Shown in pieces: positions 45,873-54,524 of a stretch of 64,000 nucleotides of DNA. The notes beneath the pieces were generated by a model. That model was not told the origin of the DNA and did no database searches. It saw only the letters and a program-made list of their open reading frames with translations. The stretch comes from Bacteroidota bacterium (GTDB lineage: Bacteria > Bacteroidota > Bacteroidia > B-17B0 > Aurantibacillaceae), in assembly GCA_016185125.1 (NCBI GenBank), contig JACPOC010000015.1, forward strand, positions 62,001 through 126,000. The letters run 5' to 3'. Numbering within the stretch: position 1 is the first letter of the stretch; each line of letters starts with the position of its first letter. The translations under genes were made by a program, and so were the position numbers.

Positions 45873-47423
45873 TTACTTCGCAAAGCCTGTAGCCCTGGTT
45901 TCTCTTATCACCGTTACTTTTACCTGGCCGGGATAGGTCATTTCGGTTTGTATACGCTGCGATATTTCAAAAGCCAGTTGTTCTGCTCTTCCATCGGTAA
46001 CTTTGTCGCTGGCAACAATTACGCGCAATTCTCTTCCTGCCTGAATAGCATAGGTTTTTTCTACACCATCGTAACTCATGGCCAAAGCTTCCAGATCCTT
46101 TAAGCGTTTCATGTATTGCTCAGAGATCTCACGGCGTGCACCCGGACGAGCACCGCTAATGGCATCACACACCTGAATGATTGGCGAGTACAAAGAGGTC
46201 ATTTCAATTTCATCGTGGTGGGCTCCAATGGCGTTGCATACTTCTGGTTTCTCCTTGTACTTTTCTGCCAGTTTCATGCCTAATAAAGCGTGTGGTAATT
46301 CCGGTTCATCTTCCGGAACTTTTCCAATATCGTGTAATAGACCGGCGCGCTTTGCAACCTTAGGATTTAATCCCATTTCGCTGGCCATAATACCACAAAG
46401 GTTGGCTACTTCGCGGCTGTGCTGTAGTAAATTTTGTCCGTAAGAAGAACGGTATTTCATTCGTCCCACCATGCGAATCAGTTCGGGATGCAGACCGTGA
46501 ATTCCAAGATCAATACAGGTTCTTTTTCCTGTTTCAATGATCTCTTCCTCAATCATTTTTTTAGTTTTTTCAACCACTTCTTCAATGCGCGCTGGGTGAA
46601 TGCGGCCGTCTGTTACTAGCTGATGTAATGCTAAACGACAAATTTCGCGGCGGATAGAATCAAAGCAACTTAAGGTAATGGCATCAGGCGTATCATCCAC
46701 AATAATTTCAACGCCTGTTGCGGCTTCAATGGCCCTGATGTTACGGCCTTCTCTTCCAATAATTCTTCCTTTGGTTTCATCGCCTTCTATGTGAAAAACA
46801 GAAACTGAATTTTCAATAGCGGTTTCAGTGGCCACGCGTTGTATGGTTTGAATTACAATTTTCTTGGCTTCTTTATTGGCGGAGATCTTTGCCTCATCCA
46901 TAATATCTTTTATGTAACCCATGGCTTGGGTCTTCGCTTCATTTTTAATGGATTCCACTAACTGAAGTTTGGCATCTTCGGCTTTTAATCCGCTTATTTT
47001 TTCAAGCATTTCTACTTGTTTGCGATGGCCTTTTTCTACTTCTTCGTGGCGTTGCTTATAAATTTCTATTTGTTGAGCAGCCTGGCTTTTAATGTTTTCG
47101 GCTTCTTTATTTTTATGATTTAAGTCTTCAATTTTTTTATTAAGATCGCCTTCTTTTTGCTTTAACTTATTTTCTGTTTGAGCGATCAAATTGTTTTTTT
47201 CTTGAATACTTTTATCGTGTTCTGATTTTAGCTGAAGAAATTTTTCTTTTGCCTGAAGTATTTTTTCTTGTTTGGTGGCCTCGGCTTTTACTTCGGCTTC
47301 TTTAATTAAATTGTCTTTTTCTTTTTGCGCGGTGGCATTTAATTTGCTTCCGGCGATTAAAAATCCTGCAATCACACCCAAAATAAGGGCGGCGGCAACA
47401 AAGGTAATTGTTAATATATCCAT
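45873..47423 (-). CDS. rny: Ribonuclease Y
   Basis: This 516-residue membrane-anchored endoribonuclease initiates mRNA decay. It has an N-terminal TM helix (about 4-24), a long Lys/Glu coiled coil (about 30-190), a KH domain ([20 protein letters not shown]) and an HD domain ([13 protein letters not shown]) with metal-binding His-Asp, followed by [15 protein letters not shown]. The order and length are standard. It is downstream of zapA on the same strand, separated by 150 bases with a hairpin. Confidence 0.96.
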   Translation of the reverse strand: MDILTITFVAAALILGVIAGFLIAGSKLNATAQKEKDNLIKEAEVKAEATKQEKILQAKEKFLQLKSEHDKSIQEKNNLIAQTENKLKQKEGDLNKKIEDLNHKNKEAENIKSQAAQQIEIYKQRHEEVEKGHRKQVEMLEKISGLKAEDAKLQLVESIKNEAKTQAMGYIKDIMDEAKISANKEAKKIVIQTIQRVATETAIENSVSVFHIEGDETKGRIIGREGRNIRAIEAATGVEIIVDDTPDAITLSCFDSIRREICRLALHQLVTDGRIHPARIEEVVEKTKKMIEEEIIETGKRTCIDLGIHGLHPELIRMVGRMKYRSSYGQNLLQHSREVANLCGIMASEMGLNPKVAKRAGLLHDIGKVPEDEPELPHALLGMKLAEKYKEKPEVCNAIGAHHDEIEMTSLYSPIIQVCDAISGARPGARREISEQYMKRLKDLEALAMSYDGVEKTYAIQAGRELRVIVASDKVTDGRAEQLAFEISQRIQTEMTYPGQVKVTVIRETRATGFAK

Positions 47424-47462
47424 TTTTAAAATTGTTAAAGCTGCCTTAACGGCAACCGGTTA

Positions 47463-47514
47463 ATAAAAAAACGCACAAACATATAACGGTGTGCGCCGTA
47501 ATAGATTTGTGCGT
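47463..47514 (-). terminator. Hairpin with T tract between zapA and rny
   Basis: ACGCACAAA (47471-47479) and TTTGTGCGT (47506-47514) form a 9-bp stem. An inner ACGG/CCGT stem lies in the loop, and the minus strand runs into T. A TATGTTTG box (47476-47483, minus strand) overlaps one arm and could be a -7 site for rny. Confidence 0.65.
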
Positions 47515-47573
47515 GATACGATAACAATTGAAATGCAAATTAATGGTTCGGCTAATGCTCACCACAAGTTTTG

Positions 47574-47882
47574 CTAATCCTTAATATTGTTAATGTTTTG
47601 GATATGTTCTTTTAACATTTCCTCAACACCGGCAAACAGTTGTTTTAATGTGCTTAATTCCTTCTCCGCAGTGTTAGCCTGTTTATAGAGCTGTGATACA
47701 ACCTGCAGCATCACCATAGTTAACACATCCTTCTTATCTTTAATTGCGTAAGTTTTTTCAAACTCGGCAATTTTAGTATTTATTAAGTTAACAGCCTCTT
47801 TAATATTTTGTTCGTCGACCGCATCCACTTTTAGGGGGAAGATGCCTCCTGCTATTTCAACTTTTATGTTTACTTCGCTCAT
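47574..47882 (-). CDS. zapA: Cell division protein ZapA
   Basis: This 102-residue ZapA-family protein binds and bundles FtsZ at mid-cell. The N-terminal INVK-type beta hairpin is seen as MSEVNIKVEIAGGIFPLKVD, followed by NIKEAVNLINTKIAEFEKTY and a C-terminal coiled-coil helix (KQANTAEKELSTLKQLFAG). It lies 18 bases downstream of the giant coiled-coil gene on the same strand. Length is typical. Confidence 0.88.
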   Translation of the reverse strand: MSEVNIKVEIAGGIFPLKVDAVDEQNIKEAVNLINTKIAEFEKTYAIKDKKDVLTMVMLQVVSQLYKQANTAEKELSTLKQLFAGVEEMLKEHIQNINNIKD

Positions 47883-47900
47883 TTAAAGAGGGCGTTAAAA

Positions 47901-50267
47901 TTAAGCACCTAACAACGCTATGCACTTATCAATTTCACGCACCAAATCGTTTATTTGTGATTTCATTTGGGACTTTTCCGGAGTTCCGCCTGAATTCGAG
48001 CCTAAAATAACATTTTTGCGGTGATTATTCAAACTTGTTACGTCAATACTCTGACTATCAATGTTTTGCGATAATCCACTAATTACGTTATTCATTTTTA
48101 TGAGCTGATTACCCATTTGTTCCTTTTCGTTTAACAATGCCAAACGTTCATCATTTAACACATCAATTTGTTTAAATAAACGATCGATATAAGCATCCTG
48201 TTCCTGCAAATGAGAAGATTGTGCCATTGTTTGCAATTCGGTTTCGTAATTTCCTATTTTAGAATTCAACTCCGCAACATTCAAATTTAATTCTGTAACA
48301 GTATTTTGCAGAAGATTAATTTCAGATAACAAGGCATGTTTTTCGGAAGAAAGCGAATCGTAATTGTGCTGTAAAGCGGATAATTGTTCGCCTGTTTGTG
48401 AAGAACTTTCAAATTGATTTTTAACACTGTCAAGTTCAGATTTCAATAAACTGATTTCAGTTTCAAGCGCCGCGTTGTTGCCTTGAATGTTTGTGATTTC
48501 AAAGTTTTTAGCGTTTAATGTTTCTTTTAATGCTTCGGCACGGGCAATGCTTTGAGAGTTTATTTCGTTTAATTCAGATTTTAATAAAATGATCTCCGCT
48601 TCCTGAGCTTCTACTTTATCCTGCGCAAGATCAATTTCATTAATCAAGTTAGTGTTTTCTGCAAGCAATTTTTGAAACTCAACTTCCTGACTTTGAAATA
48701 AAAGTTTTTTAGAAGACTCCAGTTCGTTTCTGTAGGTTTCAAAGCTTTGATCTTTATCTGATAAATTTGCCTGGAGGTTATTAATCTGTGCGTGTAAATG
48801 TTGGATGCTTTCTGATGCGCTCTCCAATTCCGAAGTTTTCGCTTCCAGTTCAAGTTCGGTTTCACTTAAAGCATTGGAAGTATTTTCTAATAAAGAACCA
48901 AAATTTTGTAATTCTGAATTAAGATTTTCGATTCGCGAATTTAATTCGTTAACCTGTTCGCTCGAAGATAAAGAAGAAGCATGCTTGAAATTTTCAAATT
49001 CAGAAGTTATATTTAGAAGTTTTTCAGTTTCTGCATTTAAAAGAGATTCAAGATGACTGATTTGACCATTAAGAATTTCGAGCTGTGAATTTTGGCCATC
49101 GATATGATAAACTAATTCACGTATTTTGGTGTGGCTATGATCGTTCTCTAATTGCGCTTTGCTGATCTCATCCGTTAATTTTGAATTTTGTGAGTTAGAG
49201 TGAATTAGAATATTAGATAATTTATCTTCGTAACTTTGCGTGATTTGCTCCACCAATAAAGTATTTCCCGAAGTAAGTTCGTTAATTACAGCTTCATGAG
49301 TAGATTTTAATTCGTTGATTTGATTGTTGAAAGAGATGCTTAATTCTTCGTTAGATGAAGAAGAATTGCTTTTTAAAGATTCAATCTGCGATTCGTAACC
49401 GGCAATTAATTGTTGTTCTTTATTTGCAAACTCAGTAGTTACCGCTTCCAGCTTCCAATTAAAATTAGCGGTTAAAGTTGTATGTTGTTCTTCGAGTTGA
49501 TTTTTTAAAGAAGAAATTTCATTTTCGTAAGAGTATTTTAAAGCGTCAATTTTATTCGTATAATTTTCCTCTAAACTTGAAATTGCTTCAGCACGGGATT
49601 GTGTAAGATTAAAAATTTCAGATTGACTACCTAAACTCAGGTTTTGAATTCTGCTTTCGTAATCGTTCTTTAAAAAAGTAATTTCCTGATCGTGAGAATT
49701 TTTCAAATCCCTTAATTCGTCCCTGAACCCCATGGTTAAGGATTGCTCTCTATCAGCCAAACTGGTAGTTAATTCGTTTACACGGTTTTCGAATTCTTCT
49801 TTTAAACCCGCCTCTTTATAAGAGGTGTTGGAGCGAAGATCGTTTATTTGAAGAATATATTCTTGCTTAACAGTTTCAAGTTCAATGGCCGAAGCAGTTT
49901 TAATGGATTCAATTTTTTGTTCATATACAGCCGCAATTGAATTTAATTCATTCTTAAGAGAATCAATTTCGCTTAAACGCGCATCTATTTCTTCTTGTTT
50001 AGTATGTAATTGATCTTTAATCGTTCCGCGTAACTCTCTGAAAGAAGCTAACTCGGCTTTATAATTGGTATTATCGCGCTCCATTACCGAAAGTTTTGTG
50101 TTCAAAACTTCAATAGTAACCTGTAGTCTTTTGCAATCTTCATCGCGCAAAATAAGTTGATTACGGTAATCGCTTAACGAACGTTTAAGTTCATTAAATT
50201 CCTTACGCAAGGTTATATCACTATCTAAAACCTGTTGTAATTCTGTTTTTAAGCTTTCAGTATTCAT
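47901..50267 (-). CDS. Very long coiled-coil protein upstream of zapA
   Basis: This 788-residue protein is almost entirely predicted coiled coil: Leu-Asn-Ser-Glu-rich heptads with repeating NEL, SLK and ELE blocks. It has no signal peptide or globular catalytic domain, and a distinct C-terminal end (SQINDLVREIDKCIALLGA). I chose ATG 50267 over an upstream in-frame start at 50324. Small coiled-coil genes occupy this spot before zapA in other Bacteroidota, to my knowledge with a similar EIDKCI-type end, so this could be an expanded divisome (ZapB-like) protein. That link is inference. Confidence 0.8.
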   Translation of the reverse strand: MNTESLKTELQQVLDSDITLRKEFNELKRSLSDYRNQLILRDEDCKRLQVTIEVLNTKLSVMERDNTNYKAELASFRELRGTIKDQLHTKQEEIDARLSEIDSLKNELNSIAAVYEQKIESIKTASAIELETVKQEYILQINDLRSNTSYKEAGLKEEFENRVNELTTSLADREQSLTMGFRDELRDLKNSHDQEITFLKNDYESRIQNLSLGSQSEIFNLTQSRAEAISSLEENYTNKIDALKYSYENEISSLKNQLEEQHTTLTANFNWKLEAVTTEFANKEQQLIAGYESQIESLKSNSSSSNEELSISFNNQINELKSTHEAVINELTSGNTLLVEQITQSYEDKLSNILIHSNSQNSKLTDEISKAQLENDHSHTKIRELVYHIDGQNSQLEILNGQISHLESLLNAETEKLLNITSEFENFKHASSLSSSEQVNELNSRIENLNSELQNFGSLLENTSNALSETELELEAKTSELESASESIQHLHAQINNLQANLSDKDQSFETYRNELESSKKLLFQSQEVEFQKLLAENTNLINEIDLAQDKVEAQEAEIILLKSELNEINSQSIARAEALKETLNAKNFEITNIQGNNAALETEISLLKSELDSVKNQFESSSQTGEQLSALQHNYDSLSSEKHALLSEINLLQNTVTELNLNVAELNSKIGNYETELQTMAQSSHLQEQDAYIDRLFKQIDVLNDERLALLNEKEQMGNQLIKMNNVISGLSQNIDSQSIDVTSLNNHRKNVILGSNSGGTPEKSQMKSQINDLVREIDKCIALLGA

Positions 50268-50277
50268 AGAAACGTTT

Positions 50278-50311
50278 TTGTTTTTTATAAAAATACTTAC
50301 TTGTATCTTTG
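50278..50311 (+). promoter_or_regulatory. Upstream plus-strand promoter in the rpoD leader region
   Basis: TTG 50278-50280, a 23-nt spacer and TATCTTTG 50304-50311 match the phylum consensus. Transcripts from here would have a leader of about 475 bases before rpoD, or form a separate small RNA. Confidence 0.4.
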
Positions 50312-50348
50312 CAAAAACCTGCAAGCCTGTTAATCAGTAAACACCGTA

Positions 50349-50396
50349 ATGTTAATTACATAAATGGTTATTAAGATGCGTTTGTTAATTACATAA
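50349..50396 (+). other. Two contiguous micro-ORFs in the rpoD upstream region
   Basis: ATG 50349 encodes MLIT then TAA, immediately followed by ATG 50364 encoding MVIKMRLLIT then TAA (50396) in the same frame. Both end on a 15-bp direct repeat TGTTAATTACATAAA (50350-50364 and 50383-50397). The rest of the 525-base gap (50268-50792) is AT-rich with no other gene seen. Confidence 0.3.
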
Positions 50397-50741
50397 ACGA
50401 GATTTTTTCTATAAAGAATTTCCTTTTTTATGAAAAGTCAGGTATAGAAAGTAAAAACTTTAATGCTTGTTTTAAAAGCTTATAACAAAAAATAAAACTT
50501 ATAGGACTTCAAAAAACTTTGAAATTAAAAGAATTTGTTTTAGAGATTTATGCGTTTAATTGTTGATTCGGCTTCTGATGTAAACGGTTAAAACTAAGGT
50601 TAAACGGTAAGCAAATCTTTATACATACTTTATTTTAACAAATATTTAACTTCAATTAAAAATAATTTAACATTTTTGAAACTTTTTAGTGTTAAACTCG
50701 TTATAATGGTTAATTAAAATTTTAGAATGATGGTTTTTTTG

Positions 50742-50749
50742 TACTTTTG
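50742..50749 (+). promoter_or_regulatory. Proximal -7 box for rpoD
   Basis: TACTTTTG is an exact TAnnTTTG match. Predicted start near 50756, leaving a leader of about 37 bases before ATG 50793. Confidence 0.55.
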
Positions 50750-50792
50750 CCTTCCAAAATTTCAAAATTTTACACAAAATTAATTTTAAAGC

Positions 50793-51656
50793 ATGAGACA
50801 GCTAAAAATTACCAAATCGATAACCAATCGCGAAAGTGCATCATTAGATAAATACTTGCAAGAGATTGGCCGCGAAGAACTTATAACGGCAGAAGAAGAG
50901 GTAGTTTTAGCCAAAAAAATTAAGGAAGGAAGTCAGCAGGCGCTTGAAAAGTTAACCCGTGCTAACCTGCGTTTTGTGGTTTCAGTAGCTAAGCAATATC
51001 AAAATCAGGGTTTAAGTTTACCCGATCTTATCAATGAAGGAAATTTAGGTTTAATTAAAGCGGCTCGGCGTTTTGATGAAACCCGAGGTTTTAAATTTAT
51101 TTCGTATGCTGTTTGGTGGATTCGTCAGAGCATCCTTCAGGCATTAGCCGAACAAAGTCGTATTGTGCGTTTGCCTTTAAATCAGGTGGGTTCATTAAAT
51201 AAAATAAACAAAGCCTACAGTAAATTAGAGCAGGAATTTGAGCGCGAGCCAAGTGCCGAAGAATTAGCAGATCTGTTAGATCTTCCTATTGATAAAGTGA
51301 GCGATACCATGAAAGTGAGCGGACGCCATGTAAGTATGGATGCGCCTTTTGCCAATGGCGAAGAAAGCAGCTTGTTGGATGTATTGGTAAATCTTGATTC
51401 GCCAAAAGCGGATAGCGGATTGATGATGGAAAGTTTAAGCCGTGAAATTGACCGCGCTTTAAGCACCTTAACAGAAAGAGAGCGCGATGTGGTTAAATTG
51501 TTTTTTGGAATAGGCTTAAATCATGGATTAACATTGGAAGAGATAGGAGATAAATTTGATCTTACCAGAGAACGCGTTCGTCAAATAAAAGAAAAAGCAA
51601 TTCGCAGATTACGCCACAGCAGCAGAAGTAAACTATTACAGCAGTATTTGGGTTAA
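50793..51656 (+). CDS. rpoD: Primary RNA polymerase sigma factor (RpoD/SigA)
   Basis: This 287-residue sigma-70 factor is of the short Bacteroidota type, without region 1.1. The N-terminus [20 protein letters not shown] is conserved in the phylum. Region 2 contains [19 protein letters not shown] and [20 protein letters not shown], region 3 follows, and region 4 ends [20 protein letters not shown]. It directs transcription from TAnnTTTG promoters, which are seen at several places in this window. A strong terminator follows the stop. Confidence 0.96.
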   Translation: MRQLKITKSITNRESASLDKYLQEIGREELITAEEEVVLAKKIKEGSQQALEKLTRANLRFVVSVAKQYQNQGLSLPDLINEGNLGLIKAARRFDETRGFKFISYAVWWIRQSILQALAEQSRIVRLPLNQVGSLNKINKAYSKLEQEFEREPSAEELADLLDLPIDKVSDTMKVSGRHVSMDAPFANGEESSLLDVLVNLDSPKADSGLMMESLSREIDRALSTLTERERDVVKLFFGIGLNHGLTLEEIGDKFDLTRERVRQIKEKAIRRLRHSSRSKLLQQYLG

Positions 51657-51672
51657 AATAATTTCTAAATTC

Positions 51673-51710
51673 AAAAGTCCTTGTTCAAACAGAATAAGGA
51701 CTTTTTTTTT
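51673..51710 (+). terminator. Rho-independent terminator after rpoD
   Basis: AAAAGTCCTT (51673-51682) pairs with AAGGACTTTT (51696-51705), followed by T to 51710. Confidence 0.92.
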
Positions 51711-51760
51711 GATTAAAAAATTAAAATGGACTCATAAAAAAATAATTACCTTCGCTAAAA

Positions 51761-52720
51761 ATGAATAGTACACTTCTCAAAAAAATAATAGCCATTCTTC
51801 TTTCTATGGGATTAGGTCTTGTTTTTTTATATTCCGCAAACACAAAGCTTTATCCCGTTATTGAAACCTTTGAATTTACTTTTGTGGATATTGGAATTGC
51901 CAACTGGTACTCAGCACCTGTTATTGCCCGTTTATTAATAGGGCTCGAAATTTTTCTGGGAATACTTTTAATTATCAACTATCATCTTAAAAAATTCACA
52001 CTTCCTTTTACAATAGCTTTACTGGTTTTTTTTATTATTTATTTAAGCACTCAAATTGCCATAAATGGAAATAACGGTAATTGCGGTTGTTTTGGTGAGT
52101 ATTTAAAAATGACGCCTTTGCAGGCCATAATTAAAAATGTAATAATGGTGTTAGTAGCATTAATTGTTTATTGTTTTTATAATGGCTGGAAAGTAAAATA
52201 CAACGCCCTCCTTATAAGTTTTACCGCGGTAACTGCCTTAAGCCTACCTTTTGTGTTTAATCCTATTGATTATTCTTATACCTCTAATAACATGGATGAA
52301 AAAGTGAATTATCCTTTGGAGTTAAATTTATTATATGAGCCCGAAGATACATCCAAGGTAGAAGTTCCAAAAATAGAATTGAGAACAGGGAAGCATGTAA
52401 TTTCTTTTTTAAGTTTAACTTGCCCGCATTGCCGCATTGCCGCAAAAAAATTCAGACTTATAAAAAAGAACAATACTGAGCTATCAATTTATTTTATTTT
52501 AAACGGCGATAAAGAAAAACTAAAAGAATTTTTAGAAGATACAAAAGCCGATAACATTCCTTATTCTTTTTGTTTGGGTAAATCTTTTATTCAACTGGCT
52601 TCGGCTCAACTTCCAAGAATTTATTATTTGGATAACGGAATTGTAGTTAAAAAAGTTGATTATTTTGAATTGAATCAATACAAAATAGAGGAATGGATAA
52701 AAACAGCAAGTGTTGATTAA
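51761..52720 (+). CDS. MauE/DoxX-like membrane protein fused to a thioredoxin-like domain
   Basis: This 319-residue protein has five predicted TM helices in the first 200 residues, with the MauE/DoxX pattern GLVFLYSANTKLYP and an internal NCGCFGEYLKMTPL redox-type loop. A C-terminal thioredoxin-like domain carries CPHC in FLSLTCPHCRIAAKKF. The combination suggests electron transfer through membrane thiols for a periplasmic redox step. No cargo gene is adjacent. It has no clear promoter match but follows the rpoD terminator. Confidence 0.8.
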   Translation: MNSTLLKKIIAILLSMGLGLVFLYSANTKLYPVIETFEFTFVDIGIANWYSAPVIARLLIGLEIFLGILLIINYHLKKFTLPFTIALLVFFIIYLSTQIAINGNNGNCGCFGEYLKMTPLQAIIKNVIMVLVALIVYCFYNGWKVKYNALLISFTAVTALSLPFVFNPIDYSYTSNNMDEKVNYPLELNLLYEPEDTSKVEVPKIELRTGKHVISFLSLTCPHCRIAAKKFRLIKKNNTELSIYFILNGDKEKLKEFLEDTKADNIPYSFCLGKSFIQLASAQLPRIYYLDNGIVVKKVDYFELNQYKIEEWIKTASVD

Positions 52721-52734
52721 TTATCTGTTTTTGG

Positions 52735-53433
52735 CTATTCTGAAGCCCGAGCACATTTATTCGATCTTGTTTTTATAGGGAGTTCAATTCCTATTTGAAA
52801 GTAGTTAGCCTTTTCTGTAGGAAAACCAGACAGGGTATTGTAATCCGACTTCCAATTACTGAATCCGAGTTGATAATAATAATTAAAAAACGCGTTTAAT
52901 CCGGGGCCTAATATTTTTAAGCCCGTGCTTATAGAAGATGTTTCAAGATAAATTTCCATTAGACCCGGAGTTGCGTTTTGTAAGTTGCTTAATGAAATAT
53001 TTTTGTTTTCATTATAAATATTTAGCTTACTTGTAAATTGGCTAAAGGCATATCCGGCAAACGGTTGAATGAAAAGGTTATTCCCAACTTTAAATCTATA
53101 ACCAATATTAACTGTATAAGCTACTGCTTGTAATTTAGCCCATTTACTTTGTGTATTCCTATGCGCGCCAATTTTAATATCGGCAGTAAAACCCGCTTTA
53201 ATAAACTCCGCGCCAACCGAACTGCCATACATAGTGGTAGGCAAGGTGCTTACCCCAATTGTATTTAACGTGTTGTTTATATTAAAATTGTTTACCTGCG
53301 AATAACACGTGGATACTAACAAGTTCATTTTTAAGTAATGATTTGTTTTAGCTTTTAATGAATCGGTTTGGCTTGCACAGTTAAAGGTTGCTATAGTAGC
53401 CAAAATCATCAGATAAATTACTTTTGTTTTCAT
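52735..53433 (-). CDS. Hypothetical outer-membrane beta-barrel-like protein
   Basis: This 232-residue protein has a signal peptide (about 1-20, ending FNCASQ) and repeated amphipathic strands with aromatic belts (VNIGYRFKVGNNLFIQPFAGYAF, LNAFFNYYYQLGFSNW). It ends in a basic, low-hydrophobicity tail (KTRSNKCARASE) rather than a terminal aromatic, which is unusual for a barrel. No family is recognised. It converges on the MauE-thioredoxin gene. Confidence 0.65.
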   Translation of the reverse strand: MKTKVIYLMILATIATFNCASQTDSLKAKTNHYLKMNLLVSTCYSQVNNFNINNTLNTIGVSTLPTTMYGSSVGAEFIKAGFTADIKIGAHRNTQSKWAKLQAVAYTVNIGYRFKVGNNLFIQPFAGYAFSQFTSKLNIYNENKNISLSNLQNATPGLMEIYLETSSISTGLKILGPGLNAFFNYYYQLGFSNWKSDYNTLSGFPTEKANYFQIGIELPIKTRSNKCARASE

Positions 53434-53450
53434 AGTTTAGTGTTTTAGTT

Positions 53451-53484
53451 AAAGAGGCTATCCTTTCCGATAGCCTCTTTTTTT
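53451..53484. terminator. Bidirectional hairpin between two minus-strand genes
   Basis: An 11-bp perfect stem AAAGAGGCTAT (53451-53461)/ATAGCCTCTTT (53470-53480) with an 8-nt loop. The T run is on the plus side; the minus side has only a short T tract. It lies just past the stop of the 53488 gene. Confidence 0.75.
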
Positions 53485-53487
53485 ATT

Positions 53488-53859
53488 TTAGTTATTATTC
53501 CAATATGCCTGACTATATCTTGCCACAGATAGCGTAGATAATAATTTACTTTTTGAAGTACTATCAAAATTAGATGAAATAAGTACATTTTCAAATAATA
53601 TGGTAAAATTTTCGAAGGTTTCTAAACTTTTTAGTTGTCTTACAGCGTGCCAGTATATATCCAAAATTTGTTTTTCAACCACAGTTAATCTGTTAAACGT
53701 TACCATTGATTCTGTAGTAGCAGTAAAATCTTTGCTAACATTCGGCAGATATATAGTATTATAATCGTTTAAGAAAGCATTATAACTATATATTGTGGAG
53801 GCATCCAACTTACTTAATTTATCTGTCCATTGAATAACGTAATTGTAAGTTTTGTTCAA
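53488..53859 (-). CDS. Hypothetical protein, 123 residues
   Basis: This is a mainly helical, soluble protein (YNYVIQWTDKLSKLDASTIY, then VEKQILDIYWHAVRQLKSLE) with no signal peptide or motif I recognise. Its start overlaps the preceding gene by four bases, so the pair is a translationally coupled two-gene operon. It may act together with the 81-residue protein. Function is unknown. Confidence 0.6.
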   Translation of the reverse strand: MNKTYNYVIQWTDKLSKLDASTIYSYNAFLNDYNTIYLPNVSKDFTATTESMVTFNRLTVVEKQILDIYWHAVRQLKSLETFENFTILFENVLISSNFDSTSKSKLLSTLSVARYSQAYWNNN

Positions 53860-54101
53860 CTTATGCCCAAATGGTTTTTGGCGCTTTGGTTAAAACCCTG
53901 CGCGGCGGCTTCCAGTTCTTTTGCTTTTTCGCGCTCGGGCTCCGCTGCTTTTAACAAGGCTGTAAGCGCGGTTAAATCTACCTTATCTAACAGGCTGTTT
54001 TTGCCAAGGTCTTTATCATGCTTTAATACATGTTTAATTAAATCTATCATATCATCGGCATTGCCGCGTGGTATTTTTACTCTTACTGTTTTTCTGGCCA
54101 T
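53856..54101 (-). CDS. Small conserved-type hypothetical protein, 81 residues
   Basis: This protein begins MARKTVRVKIPRGNADDMID, resembling the N-terminus of Bacteroidota hypotheticals of about 200 residues that start with RKTVKVKIPR. Here the reading frame ends early, and the following gene may supply a second half. The C-terminus has AAEPEREKAKELEAAAQG. No function is known. It is the first gene downstream of the 54-kb repeat array. Confidence 0.6.
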   Translation of the reverse strand: MARKTVRVKIPRGNADDMIDLIKHVLKHDKDLGKNSLLDKVDLTALTALLKAAEPEREKAKELEAAAQGFNQSAKNHLGIS

Positions 54102-54144
54102 AACTTTTAGTTTTTAATTTTAGTTGTTAATGATTAGTTTTTAG

Positions 54145-54372
54145 CGTCTTGTTTTCAATAATTAACGTCTTGTTTTCAATTTTAACGTCTTGTTTTCAAA
54201 ACATAAGGTCTTGTCATCAATAATTAACGTCTTGTTTTTAAAACATAAGGTCTTGTTTTCAATTTTAACGTCTTGTTTTCAAAACATGACGTTTTGTCAT
54301 CAATAATTAACGTCTTGTTTTCAATAATTAACGTCTTGTTTCTAAAACATAACGTCTTGTTTTCAATTTTAA
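54145..54372. repeat. 20/21-bp tandem repeat array, 11 units
   Basis: The array has eleven contiguous units (eight of 21 bp and three of 20 bp) built on CGTCTTGTTTTCAA followed by one of three ends: TAATTAA, AACATAA or TTTTAA. Some units have GTCATC in place of GTTTTC. A 62-bp higher-order block recurs (54166-54227 and 54249-54310). The 20-bp units break every reading frame, so it is non-coding. It fills most of the gap between tamB and the 54101 gene. Confidence 0.92.
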
Positions 54373-54377
54373 AGCAT

Positions 54378-54413
54378 AAAAAAACCCGTACACGCTTTTT
54401 ATAACGTTACGGG
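54378..54413 (-). terminator. Rho-independent terminator upstream of the repeat array
   Basis: CCCGTA (54385-54390) and TACGGG (54408-54413) form a 6-bp stem, extended by a bulged ACG/CGT. On the minus strand it is followed by seven T (54378-54384), right before the repeat array. Confidence 0.8.
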
Positions 54414-54439
54414 CAAATAATAATTTAAATAATGTAGGG

Positions 54440-54520
54440 TTAGTCTCTCTCTCTCTCTACGGCAGCAAGCGTTGCAGGGGCTTTTGCATGTATTGATATA
54501 AAAGAGATTAACAACATCAT
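54440..54520 (-). CDS. Putative 26-residue leader peptide
   Basis: ATG 54520 (or 54517) opens a 26-residue frame: a hydrophobic start (MMLLISFISIHAKA) followed by PATLAAVERERD and TAA at 54440. The end is encoded by a GAGAGA run. It lies four bases after a promoter -7 box, so the mRNA would be leaderless or nearly so, and the terminator starts 27 bases past the stop. Layout resembles an attenuator, but no gene under its control is proven and I do not recognise the peptide. Confidence 0.4.
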   Translation of the reverse strand: MMLLISFISIHAKAPATLAAVERERD

Positions 54521-54524
54521 ACAA

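Noticed and set aside
47463-47573. 6S RNA annotation
   Set aside because: Only a terminator-like hairpin could be folded; the required long bubble hairpin was not seen, so it is listed as a finding only.
54145-54372. CRISPR array or coding heptad repeat
   Set aside because: Units are contiguous without spacers, and 20-bp units break all frames. No cas genes are present.
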